64,000 nt of DNA from Fulvitalea axinellae (GTDB taxonomy: Bacteria; Bacteroidota; Bacteroidia; Cytophagales; Cyclobacteriaceae), in NCBI RefSeq assembly GCF_036492835.1, contig NZ_AP025314.1:558001-622000 (forward strand), given 5' to 3'. The position numbers and the translations under genes were made by a program. This document shows positions 17,558 through 25,507 of this stretch, one piece after another. Every line of letters begins with the position of its first letter. Positions within the stretch are counted from its first letter, which is position 1. The notes under the pieces were generated by a model. That model saw only the letters and a program-made list of their open reading frames with translations, ran no database searches and was not told the DNA's origin.

Positions 17558-17965
17558 TTTGATAGGCATTTAAGCTTAGACCTAAAAATAACTTTAATTG
17601 TTTTTTTATAAACTTTTAATTATATAAAATATGATACGTAAGATTATAAAACATAGTGTTTGCAAATAAGTCTGACGAGAGTAGAATAAAGTGATGGTAT
17701 TGCGCTAAATAATTGAGGGGGAAGATGAAAACAGATTGATACAGAATAATCCTAAAACCAGCTAAAAAACAGCGCCTGCCGATAAAATTGTCTAGATTTG
17801 TCCCATAGCCTCGTATCACGAAAGTCGCTACTTTTTACTCGTTTGATGTGTAATTCTAGATTTTCCTTTTACCCGAGGCGCTTTATGAAATTAACCGGGA
17901 GGTGCAATAAAATCCGCGGAAAGGCTTTGTGATAGAAGCACCGCCCGGCACCAAACAACTGCACT
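17558..17965. other. AT-rich intergenic region
   Basis: About 400 bases between divergent genes. Only one short minus-strand frame (67 codons) occurs, with a composition unlike the real proteins, so it was not called. The region should hold the promoters of both flanking genes. No clear operator was seen. Confidence 0.4.
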
Positions 17966-19234
17966 ATGAAAAAAATCTCCGGAATCCTGATGGCGCTGGC
18001 CCTGTTGGCCGGTTGCGCGGGAAAGAAAACGTCTGTGGAGAACGCTACGGCGGACGGGCTTTCGAAACCGTTGGACAATCTCTTCGCCTTTTTCGACAAC
18101 AACTCTTACAACGATTCGCTTGGCGTATATTTTTCCGAAGTGGATAATGCTGGGAAGTTGCTTTCGGAAAAAGTGTTTACCGTGGCGCATGACCGGCTTA
18201 TTTACGGCCTTTCCTACACTTCTGACCAACATCCGGAGCGTTTGGCGAAGGCCAAACGCATGTACGCTTTTCAGAAAGAAAATCTGATAGGAAACGATTC
18301 TCTGGGACTCTTTTCCCATTCCTTTTCCGAAAAAGGAATGAATCCGAAGACCGAAATTCTTGACGTCTGGCAACAGGCTTACGGAATGTGCGGATTGGCT
18401 GAGCTTTACCGAAAGACGGGTGACAAACAGTTGCTTGAAACCATTCACGGCTTGCACAAAGGCTTCATAAACCGCTTTCATGATGATATCCGTGGAGGTT
18501 TTTGGGGAGAATATCACCGCAAAAACGGTCCCGTGGAAGGAAGCAAGTCTTTGCAGTCGCTGATGTATCCGATTACGGCGTATATGGCCAATCTTTGGTT
18601 GGCGGATAAGGAAAACCGTAATTTGTATGAGCCGTACCTGACCGAAAACCTTGCGCTCTTGGCAAAGAACGCTTGGAATGATGGCCGGGGTTGGGTAAAC
18701 GTAAAGTTTGATGACAATTGGAATCCGTGCGAAAGTCAGGGTGAAAAGCCGTGTTTCACCGTAACGCCCGGCCACAACTTCCAGCTTTCGGCCCTTTTGC
18801 AACGGACCAAGGATTTCGGTTTTCTGCCAGCTAGCCTCTGTTCGGAATATACGGCCTTGGGCAGAAAGATTTTGGATGTGACGATGCGCAAACCAGTCTT
18901 CGATGAAACGGTGAAGCAAGGCTTCTTCAGTGAAATAAATCCCGCAACCGACAGCGTTTTGGATAAACGCAAAACTTGGTGGCAGCACGCCGAAGCGGTA
19001 ATTGCGCTAACCCTTGCCGGAGATGGGCACAAGAACGAAGCGGATAAGATCAAGGCATTCTTCTTCGACAAATTCCAAGATTACGAAAATGGAGGCGAGT
19101 ATTTCTATATTTCCGAAGACGATGTTCCCCACAGTCAGGAAATGAAAGGAAGTATAGGAAAGTCCACTTACCACACTATCGAACTCGTCCGGTTTCTGCG
19201 CGAAAGCTCCTTGAAAAAAGAGGCGAAACAGTAA
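17966..19234 (+). CDS. AGE-family (N-acylglucosamine 2-epimerase / cellobiose 2-epimerase-like) lipoprotein
   Basis: A 422-residue protein with a lipoprotein signal (ILMALALLAGC, Cys17). The rest follows the (alpha/alpha)6 AGE barrel: DRLIYGLSYT, QQAYGMCGLAELYRKTGD, TPGHNFQLSALLQR with His270, KTWWQHAEAVIAL with the WWxxAE motif (Trp338-Glu343), and STYHTIELVRFL with His403. The two histidines match the catalytic pair of epimerases and sugar isomerases in this superfamily. These enzymes interconvert C2 epimers (GlcNAc/ManNAc, cellobiose, mannose/glucose) and are usually cytoplasmic. Lipidated export is unusual and suggests action on oligosaccharides in the periplasm or at the surface, or a hydrolase-like function. 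The precise reaction is unknown. Confidence 0.85.
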   Translation: MKKISGILMALALLAGCAGKKTSVENATADGLSKPLDNLFAFFDNNSYNDSLGVYFSEVDNAGKLLSEKVFTVAHDRLIYGLSYTSDQHPERLAKAKRMYAFQKENLIGNDSLGLFSHSFSEKGMNPKTEILDVWQQAYGMCGLAELYRKTGDKQLLETIHGLHKGFINRFHDDIRGGFWGEYHRKNGPVEGSKSLQSLMYPITAYMANLWLADKENRNLYEPYLTENLALLAKNAWNDGRGWVNVKFDDNWNPCESQGEKPCFTVTPGHNFQLSALLQRTKDFGFLPASLCSEYTALGRKILDVTMRKPVFDETVKQGFFSEINPATDSVLDKRKTWWQHAEAVIALTLAGDGHKNEADKIKAFFFDKFQDYENGGEYFYISEDDVPHSQEMKGSIGKSTYHTIELVRFLRESSLKKEAKQ

Positions 19235-19268
19235 GCGGATCTTGAATAACGTTTTTCAAAAGACATAT

Positions 19269-19300
19269 CCCGCAAGCCAAGAGTTTGCGGGTATTACTTT
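19269..19300 (+). terminator. Terminator after the AGE-family gene
   Basis: CCCGCAA and TTGCGGG (19269-19275 and 19285-19291) form a perfect 7-bp stem, followed by TATTACTTTT. It lies immediately upstream of a small membrane-protein gene. Confidence 0.7.
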
Positions 19301-19308
19301 TTAGGATT

Positions 19309-19536
19309 ATGAGAGTACGAATAAAAAAGTTACTTCCAATACAGCAATTGGGGGCGATGATACTGTTGCCCCTTATATTATGGCTTCATTTCTCGAGTAA
19401 AAAGGAAAAAGAGGAAGTTGGAAAACAGAATACAGAGATCGTAAATTCAGGGCAACGATCAGAGCGGGAAGAGGTGGATACACATCCTCGGAAAGACAGT
19501 TTACGTTTGCAAAAGCAAACTATGGATGCGGAATAA
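19309..19536 (+). CDS. Small single-span membrane protein
   Basis: About 75 residues from ATG 19309 (MRVRIKKLL). One hydrophobic segment (LGAMILLPLILWLHF) is followed by a highly charged tail (KKEKEEVGKQNTEIV and onward). No family is known to me. The start 19285 is less likely because it lies inside the terminator of the previous gene. The stop codon overlaps the base of a hairpin. Confidence 0.5.
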   Translation: MRVRIKKLLPIQQLGAMILLPLILWLHFSSKKEKEEVGKQNTEIVNSGQRSEREEVDTHPRKDSLRLQKQTMDAE

Positions 19537-19590
19537 CTTGTTTGGAAAACAAGTCTGATTCCTACCCACAAACTGCGGGTATTTTTTTGT
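19536..19590 (+). terminator. Hairpins after the small membrane-protein gene
   Basis: ACTTGTTT and AAACAAGT (19536-19543 and 19547-19554) form a perfect short stem. A second weaker stem (ACCCACA / TGCGGGT) is followed by a run of Ts at about 19583-19589. Confidence 0.6.
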
Positions 19591-19618
19591 CCAGTTTCCG
19601 GTTAATATAAGCTGGTCT

Positions 19619-19813
19619 TTACCCTTTTTTTCCCGCCAATATAAATGCGCCGCCCAGTAATGCTACGCTAAAGCTCACAAACATCCATAACAGGTGAAGC
19701 TTTGGACTGGTGACGCCTTTTAGGGTCACTACGTCAGGCCAAATATAATTGGCGGCGCCTCCGACAAATAATGTGAGTCCAGCGGAAAGAATGATTTGGC
19801 CGAATGATTTCAT
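19619..19813 (-). CDS. Small two-span membrane protein
   Basis: A 64-residue protein with two clear hydrophobic helices (IILSAGLTLFVGGAANYIWP and LHLLWMFVSFSVALLGGAFI) and a short Lys-rich tail. The pattern is typical of small inner-membrane proteins in Bacteroidota. Function is unknown. It is convergent with the previous gene. Confidence 0.6.
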   Translation of the reverse strand: MKSFGQIILSAGLTLFVGGAANYIWPDVVTLKGVTSPKLHLLWMFVSFSVALLGGAFILAGKKG

Positions 19814-20042
19814 AGATAGGCTTCGTTGAATTTTAATGCGAAATAATTGTTTTGTAATATCTTATCCCAACTTTTTAACTGCCTAATGTGTCTTATGTAT
19901 GATTTTAAGTGATAAAATATTTTAATTTACTGTGAGTCGTACCGACGCTTTATAAACGTTAAATAAGTAGATGCTTTTTAATCTTAATAACATCTTAGCC
20001 TATTTGGTGTCGTCGCTTTTTTAACTCTTGACAATTTGCATT

Positions 20043-20498
20043 ATGAAAAAAATCTTTGGGTTATTGCTAGTCTTCTCAGCTTTCATTTCCGCATGTGATA
20101 ATAAAGATGAGGAAGACCTGTTATGTATGACACCCCCTTCTCCGTTTTATTTTGAGGTTGTGGACAAGACCTCTGGAGAAAACCTTTTTGAAAAAGGGAC
20201 TTTCAAGTTTTCGATGGTCGACATCATAAACTCGGAAACCAACGAAAGGGTTTCTAGAAGAAAATACCATTTGGCAGATAACAATTTACTTTTGTTTACA
20301 GCACCAGGCTGGAATACGGAAAAGGTCAATTTTTCGTTCAAGGTTGGAGACAAGAAAATCTTTGACTTGTATGTTGACTCAAGCGTGCTTAATGAAAATG
20401 GATGCACTTTTACCCGGTATAACGAGGTGAAGATCACGAATGCAAACTACAAAAAGGTATCCGAAGGGTGGGATCACCATAAGATTTTGATCGATTGA
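20043..20498 (+). CDS. Small lipoprotein of unknown function
   Basis: About 151 residues with a lipoprotein signal (KIFGLLLVFSAFISAC) followed by an acidic linker (DNKDEEDLLC). The mature part reads as a small beta-sandwich (YFEVVDKTSGENLFEKGTF, FSFKVGDKKIFDLYVDSSV), with the look of extracellular immunoglobulin-like folds. No specific family. ATG 20043 was chosen because it begins the signal peptide. Confidence 0.68.
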   Translation: MKKIFGLLLVFSAFISACDNKDEEDLLCMTPPSPFYFEVVDKTSGENLFEKGTFKFSMVDIINSETNERVSRRKYHLADNNLLLFTAPGWNTEKVNFSFKVGDKKIFDLYVDSSVLNENGCTFTRYNEVKITNANYKKVSEGWDHHKILID

Positions 20499-20688
20499 TT
20501 TCACTATTCAGGTGAATGGGACAGATTTGGATAATTCTTTTTATACTGGTTCTCTGTTATTTGATGATACAATCTTACCGGATACGGATATTGAATTTTC
20601 CCTTGTTTTCCCTCGTCTTTGATTCGAAGCCTTAAAGGCATATACTTGTTCGTACGCTTAAGGGATATACGTACTTTTCAATACGGTT

Positions 20689-21705
20689 ATGAGACAGATA
20701 TTTTCCATAGCGTTTTTCGCCTTGTTTTGTTCTTTCCAATCCTGTAAACAGGCTGATAAAAAGGTTCTTACGTTCAGGGAAAAACTCGAACAGGTAGCAG
20801 ATAGTGTCAAGGTAGGAGGGATTACTGTCAAAAACCTTTTTAAAAGCCAGATTCTGGCACATGGGCCAAGTGGTTACGACAGTTCGATGATCATCGAGAA
20901 GGTATATGTTCCGCATCAGGCTCTGTGGGATAATTGCTACGCAATGATTTTCGGTAACGAAAACGCCTCCAAATTCAACACGGAAAGTGGGATAATAGAG
21001 TGGAATAAAACACTTTACCCTGAAAACAAGGAGTTTTTCGAAAAAAGGGCCTTGGAGCTTATCGAGATGAACCTTGATTCGGTTTTGGAAAACAACCTGC
21101 AAAAATTTGACAAGTTGGTTCCTTACAAGGCTGAAGCGACCGTCAGTATTGCGTTCACGCCTTTGACGGGGATACTTTTCGGCGGTTGTGATAACGACCA
21201 GTTTTGTCTGGAGCTTAATTATAAGGAACAGAATGTTAGGTATACCGTGGAGTACGGGATTCCCCACGAGCTGAATCACCTTGCCTACGAACCGCTTCGG
21301 AAGAATGATCCGGACAGCGGTACGGCTTTACGCCAAGTGATAGACGAGGGCTTTGCGTGTTATTTTACTTGGGTGTTTTTCGAAAAGAAAATATCCAAAC
21401 ACGAGGCTGTGGAGAATATGACCGAAAAAGAATGGGAGTGGTATCTGAATAACGAGAAGCAGATATACGCGAAAACAAAAGAGTACTTCACTGATACAAG
21501 CGGAGATAATCCTCTGTTGCGGAATGGAAAATATAAACTTTTTGAGGACGCTCCCAAAACGCTGTATTATTGGATGGGATTCCGGATAGTGGAGAAATAT
21601 GTGGAGATACACGGGCCGGGCAGTTGGAGGGATATTTATGAGATGAATGTAAGGGATGTCTTTGAAAGGAGCGGTTACGCCGAGTTCATTAGCGAATCGG
21701 TGTAG
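20689..21705 (+). CDS. DUF2268-like putative zinc metalloprotease lipoprotein
   Basis: A 338-residue protein with a lipoprotein signal (IAFFALFCSFQSC, Cys19). It has a zinc-protease core: IPHELNHLAYEP (His193, Glu194, His197) followed by ALRQVIDEGFACYF, where Glu220 is a plausible third zinc ligand in the DEG motif. The order and spacing (HExxH, then about 23 residues, then E-G) resemble the DUF2268 predicted zinc-protease family. A C-terminal helical part (TLYYWMGFRIVEKYVEIHG) also fits that family. Substrate is unknown. It is followed by a strong terminator, so it is probably monocistronic. Confidence 0.8.
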   Translation: MRQIFSIAFFALFCSFQSCKQADKKVLTFREKLEQVADSVKVGGITVKNLFKSQILAHGPSGYDSSMIIEKVYVPHQALWDNCYAMIFGNENASKFNTESGIIEWNKTLYPENKEFFEKRALELIEMNLDSVLENNLQKFDKLVPYKAEATVSIAFTPLTGILFGGCDNDQFCLELNYKEQNVRYTVEYGIPHELNHLAYEPLRKNDPDSGTALRQVIDEGFACYFTWVFFEKKISKHEAVENMTEKEWEWYLNNEKQIYAKTKEYFTDTSGDNPLLRNGKYKLFEDAPKTLYYWMGFRIVEKYVEIHGPGSWRDIYEMNVRDVFERSGYAEFISESV

Positions 21706-21739
21706 AAGGATTAAAGTTGTATATGGAGAGTTGAGAAAG

Positions 21740-21766
21740 GGGAGCCTTATGGCTCCCTGTTTTTTT
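21740..21766 (+). terminator. Terminator after the DUF2268-like gene
   Basis: A perfect GGGAGCC / GGCTCCC stem (21740-21746 and 21751-21757) with a TTAT loop and a following T-run. Confidence 0.85.
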
Positions 21767-21847
21767 AAACGATCTTTTTTGAGTAATCCTTTAAACGTTG
21801 GCCTCGCACTATTCGGTAAAAGGAAGGGAAATTCAATAATTAAGGAT

Positions 21848-22555
21848 TTACATGCCGTTTCCAAGGCCCATATTGATATGCAAGAAACCAAGGTGATAAG
21901 AGGAATCACGCCACGCTTTGGTTCTGGTGAGTTTTATTTTTCCCACACCGCCGTCTCTTACAATTTCTATATGGGCAATATTAAGCGGATTGATTTTAAC
22001 GGCTTCTTCTTGGTTTACTTTTTTCCCGTCAACATAATATTCGGGAGCTTTTTTATTGGAGCCATTTGCTTTGGGTTTAATTATATAATTCTTGCTTAGA
22101 TATTTCTTCTTCATCGCTTTCCAAAGTAGCCTTGCGGGATACTTTTTCTTTGCGCCATCATATGTAGGCAGGTCATACCTGAAGAAAATAAAGGCCCCTT
22201 CGTCTAATTTATAATTATAAACCGATCGTTTTTTTCCGGCGACCCCAAACATAGAGACACTATAATTTCGGGCAGTCTTATTAAGCAACTCTCTATCCCT
22301 ACCGTTAACAAACTTTCTTAATGCCCAAATCAAATCAATATAATGCATATAGTTCTCGGCGTTGAAATATATGCGTCCGCCAGCGATATTGTACACTTCT
22401 GTTTCGCCCAGTCGCCTATCCTCGAATGTTTCGGCCCCTTTAATTTTTTTTAATTGCTGAAGTGTAAAATCAAAAACCTCTTGGGCAGTTTTGGTTTGCG
22501 CCATGCCCATTACATTCACTAGAGCAAACAATAGTGTTATTCCTATCTTTTTCAT
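21848..22555 (-). CDS. Exported protein with a TonB-plug-like C-terminal motif
   Basis: About 235 residues from ATG 22555 (MKKIGITLLFALVNVMGMAQ, Sec signal). The middle is basic and unrecognised. Near the C-terminus it has YYVDGKKVNQEEAVKINPL followed by NIAHIEIVRDGG. This mimics the plug motif of TonB receptors and the short plug-like repeats of Bacteroidota exported proteins (VDG...INPxxIxxIEVxxD), but no barrel follows. It lies downstream, on the same strand, of an ECF sigma factor and a single-span protein, with about 130 bases between, so it may belong to the same signalling unit. Function is unknown. Confidence 0.7.
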   Translation of the reverse strand: MKKIGITLLFALVNVMGMAQTKTAQEVFDFTLQQLKKIKGAETFEDRRLGETEVYNIAGGRIYFNAENYMHYIDLIWALRKFVNGRDRELLNKTARNYSVSMFGVAGKKRSVYNYKLDEGAFIFFRYDLPTYDGAKKKYPARLLWKAMKKKYLSKNYIIKPKANGSNKKAPEYYVDGKKVNQEEAVKINPLNIAHIEIVRDGGVGKIKLTRTKAWRDSSYHLGFLHINMGLGNGM

Positions 22556-22685
22556 CTCTGTTGATTTTCTGTTGCCAAAAAGCGCATTCGGAAAGGGCCC
22601 GTTTTCGCAGTTGCGCATTATGTTTATGAATTTCAGTGTCTTTCCGCTATACCCCACAGGGTTTTCGGATCCGTCACTGTTAATA

Positions 22686-23066
22686 TCACTTATAATATAT
22701 AGTCACCGACTCGTCCTCGTAAATAATCTCATCTTCAGACCCCTCCAATAACTCAAGCAACTTAGGATCTACGCCCACCGGTTCCGGGTTTAGGGCTGGC
22801 AACAAAAAGAACAAGGTCATACAGGCCGTTAAACTGGCCATCGTGCTCCAGAATAAGGCTGAATGCCTTCTTTTTCGGAGAGCATTACCCACGAGGATTT
22901 CTGTACGAAGATTCTGTTTTTCCGAAAAGTCCTTTGCGAAAAAGTTGACTAATGTTCGGGACGTTGCGTCCATGTCACCAGAATCTTTCGCCAGAGCCTC
23001 CTCTTCTAAACGAACAGTCCCGCCTTCCAAAAACTTTTCAAACAACCGTTCTTTTTCTGGCTTCAT
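22686..23066 (-). CDS. Single-span membrane protein overlapping the ECF sigma gene (putative anti-sigma)
   Basis: A 126-residue protein. The N-terminal 75 residues are charged and presumably cytoplasmic (EKERLFEKFLEGG, SRTLVNFFAKDF). One membrane segment follows (STMASLTACMTLFFLLPAL), then a short acidic tail. Its start overlaps the end of the sigma gene by 29 bases, a layout typical of ECF sigma/anti-sigma pairs. It lacks a recognisable FecR domain and a zinc-binding HxxxCxxC anti-sigma motif, so the anti-sigma role is inferred from topology and position only. Confidence 0.65.
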   Translation of the reverse strand: MKPEKERLFEKFLEGGTVRLEEEALAKDSGDMDATSRTLVNFFAKDFSEKQNLRTEILVGNALRKRRHSALFWSTMASLTACMTLFFLLPALNPEPVGVDPKLLELLEGSEDEIIYEDESVTIYYK

Positions 23067-23562
23067 GCTTATAGTATTTTTCCAATGTTGCCTTCATTTC
23101 TTTACGGGCCCTCGACAGCAAAACCCGCACATGTTCTGGCTTCAGTCCGGTTACCGTCGCTATCTCCGGATACTCCATACCGTCCACGCATTTCATGTAC
23201 ATAACCTCCTTTTGCCGTATCGGTAACCGATCTATACAGCGGAACAAAAGTGCTTCCGTTTCGGAATATTCCAATTGTATTATGCCACTGTCAAAGCCCT
23301 GCAGATTGTTTTCGATAATACTGTCGATAGGCAAAAATGGCTCTTGGCGCATTAGCTTTTTGAGACAATAATTCCGGGCCATTCTAAAACAATATGCCTC
23401 GGGTTTTTCCATTTTGGATAGTCGCCCTCGCTTTTCCCATATTTTTACGCTAATCTCCTGCAATGCGTCTTCAGACTCTTCCAAAGGCAGGTACCGTTTG
23501 ACAAAACCGAAAAGTCTCGCAGAAATTTGAATCAGAAAATTCTCAAATTCTCGGGTTGTCAT
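23038..23562 (-). CDS. ECF-type RNA polymerase sigma-70 factor
   Basis: A 174-residue protein from ATG 23562 (MTTREFENF). Region 2 is visible as ARLFGFVKRYLPLEESEDALQE followed by VKIWEK and EAYCFRMARNYCLKKL. Region 4 appears as IDRLPIRQKEVMYMKCVDGM followed by the HTH YPEIATVTGLKPEHVRVLLS RARKEM. Size and architecture fit ECF sigma factors. It directs RNA polymerase to its own regulon, normally in response to an envelope signal relayed by a membrane anti-sigma, here probably the overlapping downstream gene. The IS1182-type element lies about 170 bases upstream and could affect its promoter. Confidence 0.93.
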   Translation of the reverse strand: MTTREFENFLIQISARLFGFVKRYLPLEESEDALQEISVKIWEKRGRLSKMEKPEAYCFRMARNYCLKKLMRQEPFLPIDSIIENNLQGFDSGIIQLEYSETEALLFRCIDRLPIRQKEVMYMKCVDGMEYPEIATVTGLKPEHVRVLLSRARKEMKATLEKYYKHEARKRTVV

Positions 23563-23734
23563 AAAAGTTGCCTTCTGGTAAAAAATCGTGGAAAAACCAC
23601 ACTGCACTCATAATGATAAATCCCTTACAGGGTAAAGTGTAACAAAAAATGAGTAAAAAATAATTGTGTGCTCGAGTTGTTTGATTTAGAACTTTTGTAA
23701 GCTAACTTCTTATTTAAAGCTAATCCCTCTTTTT

Positions 23735-25397
23735 TAATTAGGGTTTACTGAAAAAGTAAAAACCACAAGATTATCAGTGGATTAGGTAGCTTGTTTCCCT
23801 TTCCAAAGCACAGGGAATATTCGTAAATTGGCCTTAGAAAGGACTGAGAGCATTTTTTCCCTTGCACCTATGATCAAGACAAGTTCCTCGCAATTGAGTA
23901 TAGAAGGTTTTTTGGACCCGGAAATAGGGCGCCTTAACCCGGAAAACAGATGGGTGAAGTTGGCCAACTCCATCCCCTGGGCGGAATTGGGTTTGGTCTA
24001 CGAATCGAAAATGTCGACGGGCAAGGGCAGTCCGTGCAAACCGGCCCGGCTGGTCATCGGCGCGCTGATCGTGAAGCATAAGCTGAACGTTTCGGACGCC
24101 GAGGCGATAGAACAAATCAAAGAAAATCCGTATCTCCAGTATTTCGTGGGACTCGGCTCGTTCACCACGGAAAAGGCCTTTGACCCTTCGCTGTTCACGA
24201 CGGTCCGCAAGCGGCTCGGGTACGGGGATTTTAACAGGATGAGTTCGCTTTTGCAACACGAGGGGATCCGTATTGCGGAGGGCGATCGGGATGAAGGGTC
24301 CAAAGACGGGCATTCCGGGGACGCCGAAGATGACAAGCGGGTTGTCTCCTGCGACGCGACGGTGGCGCCGCAAGAGATTCCATACCCCACGGACCTTGGG
24401 CTGTTGGCTACGGCGAGGGTGCAGTCGGAGAAAATCATCGACCTCCTTTGGCCCGTCGCCAGGGATTCCGGTTTATCCAAAAAGCCCCGGACTTACCGGG
24501 ATAAAGCCCATAGGGAATATGTCGGGGCGACGAGAAAAAAGAGGAAAGGAGCCGAATTCTGGCGCGTGTGCGCACGCCGACAGCTGAATTATCTGGAACG
24601 GAACCTACGGCATATCGACAGCCTCATAGAGGCCAACAAGGGCGTTATACGCCTAAAAAGCAGGTTTTTGAAGATTCTGATGGTGCTTCACGAAATCGCC
24701 AGGCAACAGTCGCTCATGCTGGAGACCGGTGCCAACAGGGTGGACGGCCGCATCGTGAACGTCTTCCAGCCCCATGTCCGGCCGATAGTCCGGGGCAAAA
24801 ACGGAAGCGACACCGAGTTCGGCGCCAAATTGTCCGTAAGCCTTCACGAAGGCTATTCCTATCTGGACAAGGCGCAATGGGACGCTTACTACGAGGGTGA
24901 CGCGGAAGTGATCCGCGGGCACATCGACAGTTTCGGGGAGAGAAACCCGGAAATGAAGCTCGGCAAATTCGTCGGGGACAAGATTTACGGAAACAGGAAC
25001 GCCCGGCAGACCATGTCCGGCGCGGGTGTGGAATTCGTGGGCTCCCCGTTGGGAAGGCCTCCCTCAAGTCCCGAAAAAATCAGGGAACGCAAGGAAAACC
25101 GGGCGCTTCACCAACGGCACCGAAGCAGGGCGGAAGGAAAATTCGGGGAAGTGAAACGGGGACTCGGATTGGACAAAATACAGGCAAGGAGAGCGGACAC
25201 TTCGCTTTCATGGATCGCCTGCATTTTCTTCGTGGCCAACTTGAAAAGATTTCAGAGCGAAATCTTTTTTGACCTTGTTTTCTTGAGCTGGAAATACGGG
25301 ATATGGCTTCAAGACGGCGAAAAGAAACAGGAAAAGACTGTCTGGCAAAATATCCTAGCTGGGTAGCCCTCTGGGCTTTTTCAGTAAACCCTAATTA
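23735..25397 (+). mobile_element. Complete IS1182/IS5-type insertion sequence
   Basis: The transposase gene is bounded by near-identical inverted ends. The left end reads AGGGTTTACTGAAAAAG at 23740-23756 and the right end is its exact reverse complement at 25377-25393 (CTTTTTCAGTAAACCCT). The match extends outward through TAATT on both sides to give a 22-bp repeat. Because TAATTA is itself palindromic, it may be the duplicated or palindromic target rather than part of the repeat. Length is about 1.66 kb. Confidence 0.93.
23870..25366 (+). CDS. IS1182/IS5-type transposase
   Basis: About 498 residues from ATG 23870 (MIKTSSSQLS). The N-terminal region has the KPARLVIGALIVKHKLNVSD helical motif of the DUF772-type transposase N-terminus. 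The DDE core includes VSCDATVAPQEIPYPTD, the strand near FGAKLSVSLHEGYSYLD, FVGDKIYGNRNAR, and the C-terminal RSRAEGKFGEVKRGLGLDKI with the catalytic Glu. The frame is uninterrupted and both inverted ends are present, so the element could be active. A start at 23828 adds 14 unlikely residues. Confidence 0.93.
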   Translation: MIKTSSSQLSIEGFLDPEIGRLNPENRWVKLANSIPWAELGLVYESKMSTGKGSPCKPARLVIGALIVKHKLNVSDAEAIEQIKENPYLQYFVGLGSFTTEKAFDPSLFTTVRKRLGYGDFNRMSSLLQHEGIRIAEGDRDEGSKDGHSGDAEDDKRVVSCDATVAPQEIPYPTDLGLLATARVQSEKIIDLLWPVARDSGLSKKPRTYRDKAHREYVGATRKKRKGAEFWRVCARRQLNYLERNLRHIDSLIEANKGVIRLKSRFLKILMVLHEIARQQSLMLETGANRVDGRIVNVFQPHVRPIVRGKNGSDTEFGAKLSVSLHEGYSYLDKAQWDAYYEGDAEVIRGHIDSFGERNPEMKLGKFVGDKIYGNRNARQTMSGAGVEFVGSPLGRPPSSPEKIRERKENRALHQRHRSRAEGKFGEVKRGLGLDKIQARRADTSLSWIACIFFVANLKRFQSEIFFDLVFLSWKYGIWLQDGEKKQEKTVWQNILAG

Positions 25398-25507
25398 GTT
25401 AATAAATTTTGTTGAAGATTAGGGCGGAGAAGGAAAGGTTTGTTGAGGTATAAGGGGGTGTTACTGTCTGTTTGTGGGATGATTTTTTAGTAAAAGAATA
25501 AACAAAA

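Noticed and set aside
17891..18988. 365-codon minus-strand frame opposite the AGE-family gene
   Set aside because: Antisense shadow; the plus-strand frame has the full AGE motif set.
1..19234. A single polysaccharide utilisation operon
   Set aside because: SusCD, GH92, GH127 and AGE are interrupted by terminators, unrelated genes and strand changes. They may share a substrate but are not one operon.
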